The notes beneath the pieces were generated by a model. The model had not been told where the DNA came from. It ran no database searches and worked only from the letters and a program-made list of their open reading frames with translations. A program made the translations under genes and the position numbers. A stretch of 5,245 bases of DNA from NCBI GenBank assembly GCA_016844625.1, contig JAERMN010000275.1, positions 1-5,245 of the forward strand, given 5' to 3'. Position 1 is the first letter of the stretch. Every line of letters begins with the position of its first letter. The stretch is from Deltaproteobacteria bacterium (lineage in GTDB: Bacteria > Desulfobacterota > Binatia > UBA9968). Below are positions 1 through 4,627 of this stretch, piece after piece.

Positions 1-11
1 AAAACTTCGTC

Positions 12-39
12 TTGACAAGTCAAATTGGAGCTGTAAAAG
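12..39 (+). promoter_or_regulatory. Candidate sigma70-type promoter of the binding-protein/permease genes
   Basis: A perfect -35 hexamer TTGACA lies at 12-17. A 16-bp spacer separates it from TAAAAG at 34-39, which matches four of six positions of the -10 consensus. The predicted start of transcription would fall near position 46, leaving a leader of about 40 nt before the ATG at 86. The -35 box is part of a palindrome, TTGAC-AA-GTCAA (12-23), which could be an operator. The -10 is only fair and the organism's sigma factor preferences are unknown, so this is a candidate only. Confidence 0.4.
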
Positions 40-75
40 ATTCCCCAGCGAGTGCCGCGTTCGGATCAAATTTTT

Positions 76-80
76 GGAGG
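76..80 (+). promoter_or_regulatory. Ribosome binding site fixing the start of the binding-protein gene
   Basis: GGAGG lies five bases before the ATG at 86. An in-frame TTG at 74 would give a protein four residues longer, but that codon overlaps the Shine-Dalgarno itself and would add an acidic residue ahead of a basic signal-peptide n-region. The ATG at 86 is therefore the better start. Confidence 0.85.
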
Positions 81-85
81 CTCCT

Positions 86-1615
86 ATGTTCAATAAATTG
101 AAACGAATAACGCTGATCGGATTGGCAGCCGTTGCCTTGTTCGGAGGTAGCGTCAACGTCGCAGGCGCGCAGACGCGCGTCTCCGTCGGCGTCACTGAAA
201 CCATTGAAACCCACAACCCCTACGGCGACAGCGTCTCGCTCCTCTATGGTATCTGGAGCGAGGTCACCGGCCCGTTCTGTACCTACAGCTACACCAAAGG
301 CGACTTCGAAGGACGATTAGCGGAACGCTGGAAAGTGGAGAATCCCACGACGTGGATTTTCTACTTGAATAAAAATTACAAGTTCAACGACGGCTCCCCG
401 GTGACCGCCGACGATGTGGTCCACTCGCTGATGAACCGAGTCATAGGCGATCCCCAATCGAAGCAGAAAGCCTCGGTCGCGCCGTTCGTAGCGAAGGCCG
501 AAGCGGTCGATAATCTCACCGTTCGGATCACCACCGACAAACCGACCGCGCCGTTGCTGTCGTTCTTTTGCGACCGCCTGATTATCACCAGCAAAGCGGT
601 TTTCGACAAATACGGCCGCGACGTAGCCGACAAGGAACATATGCTCGGCGCCGGTCCTTATCGTTTGAAGGAGCTCATCCCTGGACAGCGACTCGTCATC
701 GCCAAGAATCCCAATCACCCCGAGGCAAAAAAGCATCCGCGCGCGCCCGACGAAGTCGTCTATCGCGTCATGCGCGAACCGGAGCAGCGCGTGACCGCAT
801 TGTTGAATGACGAGATCCAGATCGGCCAGTTCGTGCCGCCGCATATGCGCCAGCGAGTCGAGAAGAATATCAATCTCAAAATAACCCCAGTAGATTCCAT
901 CGAGATCATGTTCCTGGCGATGCAACCCAAGCCGCCCTTCGACAAAAAAGAAGTGCGCCAGGCGGTCTGCCAGGCGATCAATCGCGATCAGATCATCGCC
1001 ACCCTACTCGAAGGCTTCGCCAGCCGACTCGATGGCCCGCTTGGCCCTGGGCAGTACGGCTATGATCCGAATTTGAAACCAAAGCTGAACTACGACCCCG
1101 AGAAGTCGAAAAAGCTTCTGGCGCAGGCGGGCTTCGCCGGCGGTGTCGATATCGAGCTGCAAACCCCGGTGGGCCGCTATACCCTAGACAAGCAGATCTC
1201 CGAAGCCGTCGTGCCGATGCTCAACAACGCGGGATTTCGCGCCAAGCTGCTCACGCCCGAGTGGGCGACGCTTTGGGCTAGCGTGCAGAAGGGCACGATC
1301 CCTTTCTATTATATGGGCCGCGGTTCGGTGCAGGACCCGAGCGCTGCGCTGCATCAATATTTTCATACCGGCCAGACGCCGCGCATCGGCTATTCCAATC
1401 CCAAGCTCGACGAAATTCTCGATAAAGAGCAACAAGAGTTCGATCCCAAAAAACGCCGCCAGTATCTGTCGCAAGCAATGAGCATCATCACCGAAGATGC
1501 CCCGGCCTGTTTCATGTGGCGCCACAAGCTGCTCTGGGGTTTGAATAATAGAGTGGACTACAAACCGCTGCCGGATTCGCGCGTTTATGCGATCGAGATG
1601 GTGGTAAAGAAGTAA
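86..1615 (+). CDS. ABC transporter solute-binding protein, family 5 (peptide/nickel type)
   Basis: This is a secreted binding protein of the SBP_bac_5 family, the ligand receptor of an oligopeptide/dipeptide/nickel-type ABC importer. It has 509 residues, usual for the family. Residues 1-28 form a signal peptide: basic n-region (K4, K6, R7), hydrophobic core 8-20 and an AGA|Q cleavage site after 28. There is no lipobox cysteine, so the product should be free in the periplasm. Family landmarks are visible in order: LAERWKVE (78-85), the W-F-L then KFNDGSPVTADDVV block (90-112), GAGPYRL (188-194), RVTALLNDEIQI (235-246), VRQAVCQAINRDQII (290-304), YDPEKSKKLLAQAGF (336-350) and the C-terminal YSNPKLDEILD / DPKKRRQYLSQAM region (436-465). 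Two permease genes follow in the same direction. The ligand cannot be read from sequence: peptides, opines, nickel chelates, heme and sugars are all known for this family, so no gene symbol is given. Confidence 0.95.
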   Translation: MFNKLKRITLIGLAAVALFGGSVNVAGAQTRVSVGVTETIETHNPYGDSVSLLYGIWSEVTGPFCTYSYTKGDFEGRLAERWKVENPTTWIFYLNKNYKFNDGSPVTADDVVHSLMNRVIGDPQSKQKASVAPFVAKAEAVDNLTVRITTDKPTAPLLSFFCDRLIITSKAVFDKYGRDVADKEHMLGAGPYRLKELIPGQRLVIAKNPNHPEAKKHPRAPDEVVYRVMREPEQRVTALLNDEIQIGQFVPPHMRQRVEKNINLKITPVDSIEIMFLAMQPKPPFDKKEVRQAVCQAINRDQIIATLLEGFASRLDGPLGPGQYGYDPNLKPKLNYDPEKSKKLLAQAGFAGGVDIELQTPVGRYTLDKQISEAVVPMLNNAGFRAKLLTPEWATLWASVQKGTIPFYYMGRGSVQDPSAALHQYFHTGQTPRIGYSNPKLDEILDKEQQEFDPKKRRQYLSQAMSIITEDAPACFMWRHKLLWGLNNRVDYKPLPDSRVYAIEMVVKK

Positions 1616-1648
1616 GGGTGAGTATGTTCAAGCGTTAAATAAATGTAG

Positions 1649-1670
1649 GGGCGGACCTGCGTGTCCGCCC
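1649..1670. repeat. REP-like hairpin 1 between binding protein and permease
   Basis: Perfect 8-bp inverted repeat: GGGCGGAC (1649-1656), six-base loop, GTCCGCCC (1663-1670). No T-run follows on either strand, so it is not a canonical intrinsic terminator. It looks like a dispersed GC-rich palindromic repeat unit and may protect or attenuate the message between the binding-protein and permease genes, as REP elements do in some importer operons. Confidence 0.7.
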
Positions 1671-1679
1671 TCCCCTGGA

Positions 1680-1697
1680 TTCCCGTGTGCGCGGGAA
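1680..1697. repeat. REP-like hairpin 2 (TTCCCG/CGGGAA)
   Basis: Stem TTCCCG (1680-1685) pairs with CGGGAA (1692-1697) around a six-base loop. The wider ATTCCC-N8-GGGAA core resembles the small dispersed repeat type known as dRS3 in Neisseria (ATTCCC-N8-GGGAAT), and similar sequences are widespread in proteobacterial intergenic DNA. It lies nine bases after hairpin 1, so the two may form one composite mosaic element. Confidence 0.6.
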
Positions 1698-1711
1698 AGA
1701 CGGAAGGGAAA

Positions 1712-1728
1712 ATCGACTTCAAGTCGAT
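1712..1728. repeat. Short 17-bp palindrome upstream of dppB-type gene
   Basis: ATCGACTT (1712-1719) and AAGTCGAT (1721-1728) are perfect reverse complements around a single central base. As RNA it would be a 7-bp stem with a three-base loop. As DNA it is symmetrical enough to be a protein-binding site. It lies about 40 bp upstream of the permease start. No function can be assigned. Confidence 0.5.
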
Positions 1729-1769
1729 ATTGACGGTAATCTTTCCAGCTCCACCGAGACATTGTTGAG

Positions 1770-2771
1770 ATGGCAAATTATCTCCTCCAGCGGCTTGTCG
1801 GGACTATACCCGTCCTGCTGCTCATCAGCCTACTGGTGTTCTTGCTGATTCACGCCGCGCCGGGCGATCCAACGCTGATGTTGCTCGGGGAAGAGACGAA
1901 CGCGGCCGAAGTGGCCAAAGCTAAGGAGCGCTGGGGTCTCGACCAACCGCTCTACATTCAATATTGGCGCTTTCTCAAGTCAGCCGCCGCCGGCGATTTT
2001 GGCAAGTCATTCAAATATGCCGAGCCGGTCATCAATGTGATTCGCGCCCGACTGCCAGCAACCATTGAGCTGGCGATCTTCGCGATCTTCATCGCCACGG
2101 TGCTGGCGATTCCGCTAGGTGTTTGGGCGGGCGCGCGACCCAACTCCTGGATCGACAATCTCGGCACCACTTGCGGCCTGTTCGGCATCAGCATGCCGAG
2201 TTTTTGGCTGGCGATCATGTTGATCCTGCTGCTCGCCGGAGTGTTAAATATCCTGCCGACCTCCGGCCGCAGCACCTATGGCATCGCCGGGCCTGAACAG
2301 ACCGGCTTCTACATTCTCGACAGCGTCATGCAGAAAAACTGGCGAGCGGTTTGGGACGCGCTGACCCATCTGTTCTTGCCTGCGATCGCGCTCGGGGTGA
2401 ACATGCTCGGCATCTTGATGCGCGTCACCCGCTCGTCGATCCTGGAGGTGATGAACGAAGATTACGTGCGCACTGCCCGCGCCAAGGGGCTGCGCGAGAA
2501 CAAAGTGGTCTGGCGTCACGTCACAAACAATGCTCTGATCCCGGTGATCACCGTGGTTGGCCTCGAGCTCGGCACGCTGCTCAGCGGCTCGATCATCGTC
2601 GAGACGGTTTTCTCCTGGCCGGGCGGCGGCAGCCTGCTGATCACCGCGCTCAACGCCCGGGATTATCCGCTGGTGACCGGACTGGTGATGACTTACACCA
2701 TGGCGTTTGTGACGATTAACTTGATCATCGATGGACTCTATGCAGTCGTTGACCCTCGAATCCGCTACTGA
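1770..2771 (+). CDS. dppB: ABC importer permease, DppB/OppB type
   Basis: This is the first inner-membrane permease subunit of the importer. It has 333 residues, typical for DppB-like proteins. The N-terminus has the expected pattern: YLLQRL, a first membrane helix (about 11-31), then the HAAPGDP motif (28-34). Further hydrophobic segments lie at roughly 98-121, 132-157, 201-218, 257-279 and 300-322. The cytoplasmic EAA-type loop that docks on the ATPase is clear at 231-258 (DYVRTARAKG, then NALIP). The family block FSWPGGGSLL...RDYPLV is at 281-302, and the C-terminus DPRIRY is typical. The ATG at 1770 has no convincing Shine-Dalgarno, but starting there gives exactly the family N-terminus. 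The gene sits 154 bp after the binding-protein gene, with hairpin repeats between, so permease level may be set separately from binding-protein level. The symbol reflects family membership, not a proven dipeptide substrate. Confidence 0.93.
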   Translation: MANYLLQRLVGTIPVLLLISLLVFLLIHAAPGDPTLMLLGEETNAAEVAKAKERWGLDQPLYIQYWRFLKSAAAGDFGKSFKYAEPVINVIRARLPATIELAIFAIFIATVLAIPLGVWAGARPNSWIDNLGTTCGLFGISMPSFWLAIMLILLLAGVLNILPTSGRSTYGIAGPEQTGFYILDSVMQKNWRAVWDALTHLFLPAIALGVNMLGILMRVTRSSILEVMNEDYVRTARAKGLRENKVVWRHVTNNALIPVITVVGLELGTLLSGSIIVETVFSWPGGGSLLITALNARDYPLVTGLVMTYTMAFVTINLIIDGLYAVVDPRIRY

Positions 2772-3636
2772 GACCAGTCCCAGCGGGTTGGCTCGCCTCC
2801 TGCCGCGCCTCCACGTCAAGGCGTTCACCGGCGGCATGATCGTCATCGCCTTCATCTTGGTGGGCATCCTGGGGCCCGCGTTGGCGCCCCACGACCCTAA
2901 CAAACAAGAGCTCACCGCCATGATGAAAGCGCCGCAAGGTGTTGGCGCACTGCATGTGCTCGGCACCGATAATTTAGGCCGCGATATTTTTAGCCGCGTG
3001 ATTCATGGCTCGCGGGTTTCGTTGCTCATCGCATTCGCCGTCGTCTTCGTTTCCGGATTTATCGGCATCAGCCTCGGCGCGATCTCCGGCTACTTCGGCG
3101 GCAAGGTCGATTTTCTCATACAAAAACTGGTGGAAGTCATCTGGGCCTTTCCGCCGCTCCTACTCGGCATCACCATCATGGCCTTTCTCGGTCAAGGACT
3201 TTTCAATCTGATTCTGGCGCTGGTTGCGCAGCGTTGGATTCCCTACTGCCGCGTGGTGCGCGGCCAAACGCTATCGCTCCGTTCGCGCGACTTCGTCACC
3301 GCGGCGCGATCGCTCGGCTCGGGGAATTTCAAAATCATCCTGCGCCACATCATTCCGAATCTAATTCAAACCTCTCTCGTCATCGGCACCTTCGCCATGG
3401 CATCGTCGATCATCGCCGAAGCGAGCTTGAGTTTTCTCGGCGTCGGCGTGCCGCCGGAAATCCCCACCTGGGGCACCATGCTCGCCGATGCGCGCATCTA
3501 TATCAGCACCGCCTGGTGGCTGCCGCTCTTCCCTGGCATGTGCATCTTCATCACCGTGCTCGGCATCAACCTGCTCGGCGACGCCCTGCGCGACCTGCTC
3601 GATCCGCGGCTGAAAAGAACCGGGAGCGGTATATGA
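2731..3636 (+). CDS. dppC: ABC importer permease, DppC/OppC type
   Basis: This is the second permease subunit, predicted to pair with the DppB-type protein in the inner membrane. It has 301 residues, normal for the family. Visible landmarks are the N-terminal OppC-type helix (about 32-52) ending in LAPHDP, the LGTDNLGRDIFSRVIHGSRVSL block (77-98), helices near 97-121, 134-154, 157-172 and 215-235, an EAA-type loop DFVTAARSLGSGN (187-199) with IPNL at 208-211, and the signature ASLSFLGVGVPPEIPTWG (231-248). The C-terminus reads GDALRDLLDPRLKR. The gene starts 41 nt inside the end of dppB in another frame, which suggests translational coupling. A second in-frame ATG at 2740 would remove three residues and has GATGGA just upstream, so the exact start is open. 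No ATPase genes follow. Confidence 0.93.
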   Translation: MDSMQSLTLESATETSPSGLARLLPRLHVKAFTGGMIVIAFILVGILGPALAPHDPNKQELTAMMKAPQGVGALHVLGTDNLGRDIFSRVIHGSRVSLLIAFAVVFVSGFIGISLGAISGYFGGKVDFLIQKLVEVIWAFPPLLLGITIMAFLGQGLFNLILALVAQRWIPYCRVVRGQTLSLRSRDFVTAARSLGSGNFKIILRHIIPNLIQTSLVIGTFAMASSIIAEASLSFLGVGVPPEIPTWGTMLADARIYISTAWWLPLFPGMCIFITVLGINLLGDALRDLLDPRLKRTGSGI

Positions 3637-3649
3637 TTTTATTTTATGT

Positions 3650-3689
3650 AAACCCCGCCTCTTGAGGCGAGAACAACATTATGGGGTTT
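3650..3689. repeat. Nested inverted repeat downstream of dppC-type gene
   Basis: AAACCCC (3650-3656) is complementary to GGGGTTT (3683-3689). Inside it, GCCT (3657-3660) pairs with AGGC (3665-3668) around a four-base loop. This predicts a stem-on-stem structure starting 14 bp after the permease stop. No U-tract follows, so it is not an ordinary intrinsic terminator, though it could stabilise the 3' end of the transport message. Confidence 0.5.
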
Positions 3690-3690
3690 C

Positions 3691-3714
3691 CAAAGGGGAC
3701 GAGCATCCCCTTTG
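3691..3714. repeat. Perfect 9-bp hairpin in the dppC/ferredoxin gap
   Basis: CAAAGGGGA (3691-3699) and TCCCCTTTG (3706-3714) are exact reverse complements around a six-base loop. It starts one base after the preceding nested repeat. The following bases (CGATATTTTAAA) are AT-rich but lack the uninterrupted T-run of a Rho-independent terminator. It could be a weak terminator, an RNA stabiliser or part of a mobile palindromic element. Confidence 0.6.
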
Positions 3715-3730
3715 CGATATTTTAAATAGC

Positions 3731-3750
3731 GGCGGGGTTAAATCCCCGCC
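3731..3750. repeat. 7-bp hairpin with alternative partner upstream
   Basis: GGCGGGG (3731-3737) pairs with CCCCGCC (3744-3750) around a six-base AT loop. The same left arm, extended to GGCGGGGTT (3731-3739), is also the perfect complement of AACCCCGCC at 3651-3659. Two mutually exclusive folds are therefore possible across this gap. Confidence 0.55.
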
Positions 3751-3773
3751 CGCGCAGTGGCTTCGTTTATTGA

Positions 3774-3797
3774 AATCTGATATTTGCAATTTGAAAT
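3774..3797 (+). repeat. AT-rich direct repeat, left copy
   Basis: A 24-nt AT-rich sequence begins AATCTGA and contains ATTTG and AATTTG. It matches 21 of 24 bases of 4529-4552 in the same orientation. It lies just before the ferredoxin-fusion gene. It also overlaps a weak promoter-like pair, TTGAAA (3770-3775) and TGAAAT (3792-3797) with 16-bp spacing, so part of its conservation could be promoter function. Confidence 0.6.
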
Positions 3798-3809
3798 TCC
3801 GCGCGAACT

Positions 3810-3814
3810 GAGGA
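3810..3814 (+). promoter_or_regulatory. Ribosome binding site of the ferredoxin-fusion gene
   Basis: GAGGA lies four bases before the ATG at 3819. The spacing is slightly short but usable. It supports the ATG at 3819, which also yields the typical ferredoxin N-terminus MPYIIT. Confidence 0.7.
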
Positions 3815-3818
3815 CTCC

Positions 3819-4481
3819 ATGCCCTATATTATCACTAGCCTTTGCACCAACGACGGCGCTTGCGTCGAAGTCTGCCCGGTCGCTTGCATCCATACTAAGC
3901 CCGGCGCGCCGCAGTTCTACGTCGATCCGGAAGTTTGTATCGACTGCGAGCAGTGCGAGATCGTCTGTCCGGTGGACGCGATCTTCAAGGACATTGACAT
4001 TCCGGCCGAGCACGCGGAGTCCATTGAGGTCAACGCCGCTTTCTTCCGCCAGAACAAAGCGGCCATCGGCCCGGTGCCCTTCGATACCGCCTGGGCGATG
4101 ATCCGGTCGGCGCACGAATACGCTGAGATGGTCGGCGCCACGGTCACGGCGGTCGTCGTCGACGAAGCGGGCGCGCCGATAGCGGTTGGAAAAATGGATA
4201 AGGCCGAGCCGAGAAGCGCCGAGCTCGCGTTCGACAAAGCTTACACCGCCGCGGCGTTTCACGTCGCGACAGCGACGCTTGTGCCGCAAGCGCGCCAACC
4301 GTCGCTAAGAAGTTTAGTCATTTCCCATCGTGGCAAGATCTTGCCCATGGCCGGCGCGATTCCGATTCTCAATGGCGTCACCATCGTCGGCGCCATCGGC
4401 GTCGCCGGCTCGAGCCGGCCCGAACAAGACGCGCTGTGCTGCCGCGCTGCTTTGGCCGTGTGGCAAAATCCTGGGCACTAA
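3819..4481 (+). CDS. Ferredoxin-GlcG/HbpS (DUF336) fusion protein
   Basis: A 220-residue two-domain protein with no signal peptide, hence probably cytoplasmic. Residues 1-60 are a bacterial-type two-cluster ferredoxin. The second motif is complete: C40-x2-C43-x2-C46-x3-C50-P. The first reads C9-x2-D12-x2-C15-x3-C19-P, with Asp where the second cysteine is expected. By analogy with Pyrococcus furiosus ferredoxin, cluster I (C9, D12, C15, C50) may be a labile [4Fe-4S] or a [3Fe-4S] cluster; cluster II would use C40, C43, C46 and C19. C23 is an extra cysteine. After a linker (about 61-86), residues 87-217 match the GlcG/HbpS-like fold: VVVDEAGAPIAVGKMD (112-127), AFDKAYTAAAF (137-147), and GAIPIL...VGAIGVAG followed by EQDALCCRAA. 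Relatives of that domain include the heme-binding HbpS and GlcG of unknown function. The domain assignments are firm; the cellular role is not known. It is preceded by repeats and is probably transcribed alone. Confidence 0.9.
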   Translation: MPYIITSLCTNDGACVEVCPVACIHTKPGAPQFYVDPEVCIDCEQCEIVCPVDAIFKDIDIPAEHAESIEVNAAFFRQNKAAIGPVPFDTAWAMIRSAHEYAEMVGATVTAVVVDEAGAPIAVGKMDKAEPRSAELAFDKAYTAAAFHVATATLVPQARQPSLRSLVISHRGKILPMAGAIPILNGVTIVGAIGVAGSSRPEQDALCCRAALAVWQNPGH

Positions 4482-4528
4482 ACGTGTTATGTGTGGTTGA
4501 AGACCCTGCTAGGATCGCCGCTCACTGG

Positions 4529-4552
4529 AATCTGAAATTTGGAATTTGTAAT
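4529..4552 (+). repeat. AT-rich direct repeat, right copy
   Basis: This is the second copy of the 24-nt repeat at 3774-3797, identical at 21 of 24 positions. The differences are three single-base transversions. It lies 47 bp after the ferredoxin-fusion stop codon, so the two copies bracket that gene. No inverted terminal repeats or transposase are seen. Confidence 0.6.
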
Positions 4553-4559
4553 CGTCCGC

Positions 4560-4615
4560 ACTCACCGCCTAGCTCTTCACTCCAATCTCCTCACTGTTTA
4601 CTCCTTACTTCCTAC
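4560..4615 (-). repeat. Degenerate heptanucleotide tandem repeat
   Basis: Eight consecutive 7-bp units can be laid out on the plus strand around the consensus TCCTTAC/TCCTCAC (minus strand GTAAGGA/GTGAGGA): ACTCACC, GCCTAGC, TCTTCAC, TCCAATC, TCCTCAC, TGTTTAC, TCCTTAC, TTCCTAC. The last base is C in all eight, and six of eight begin with T. The right end includes the TAG stop codon (4612-4614) of the minus-strand gene. Confidence 0.55.
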
Positions 4616-4627
4616 TTCACTTCCCCT
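4574..4627 (+). terminator. Possible Rho-dependent termination region after the ferredoxin fusion
   Basis: On the plus strand this 54-nt stretch is pyrimidine-rich with a single G (4596) and many regularly spaced C residues, the composition typical of Rho-loading (rut) sites. No intrinsic terminator hairpin is present between the convergent genes. The assignment rests on composition only and coincides with the heptamer repeat, which could explain the composition by itself. Confidence 0.25.

Larger units (their letters stand above)
1616..1769. other. Non-coding gap between binding-protein and dppB-type genes
   Basis: This 154-bp gap contains two REP-like hairpins and one palindrome, listed separately, and no supported gene. 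Just after the binding-protein stop, ATG TTC AAG CGT TAA (1624-1638) makes a four-residue reading frame preceded by AGGGTG. It could be a chance string or a tiny coupling/leader peptide. No clear promoter for the permease genes is visible, so they probably share the upstream transcript. Confidence 0.5.

Noticed and set aside
74..85. TTG at 74 as the start of the binding-protein gene
   Set aside because: It overlaps the Shine-Dalgarno GGAGG; ATG at 86 has proper spacing and gives a normal signal peptide.
317..925. Minus-strand open frame (202 codons) inside the binding-protein gene
   Set aside because: Fully antisense to a clear SBP_bac_5 coding region; no ribosome binding site or recognisable domain.
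1584..1776. Small minus-strand frame across the binding-protein/dppB gap
   Set aside because: Its sequence comes from the REP-like hairpins and shows the repeat-derived string often mistranslated as small hypothetical proteins; no ribosome binding site is seen.
2244..2966. Long minus-strand open frame (240 codons) across the dppB/dppC junction
   Set aside because: It lies antisense to two well-supported permease genes, is rich in Arg, His, Asp and Gln as expected of a shadow frame in GC-rich DNA, and resembles no family I recognise.
3691..3720. Rho-independent terminator after the dppC-type gene
   Set aside because: The hairpin is strong, but it is followed by CGATATTTTAAA rather than a T-run, so I call it only a hairpin repeat.
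3650..3750. Remnant of a CRISPR array or tRNA gene
   Set aside because: There are no regularly spaced direct repeats with spacers and no cloverleaf or T-loop consensus; only nested inverted repeats are present.
3738..4298. Minus-strand open frame (186 codons) opposite the ferredoxin fusion
   Set aside because: Arg/Asp-rich shadow of the ferredoxin-DUF336 gene, whose cysteine motifs and conserved blocks prove the plus-strand frame.
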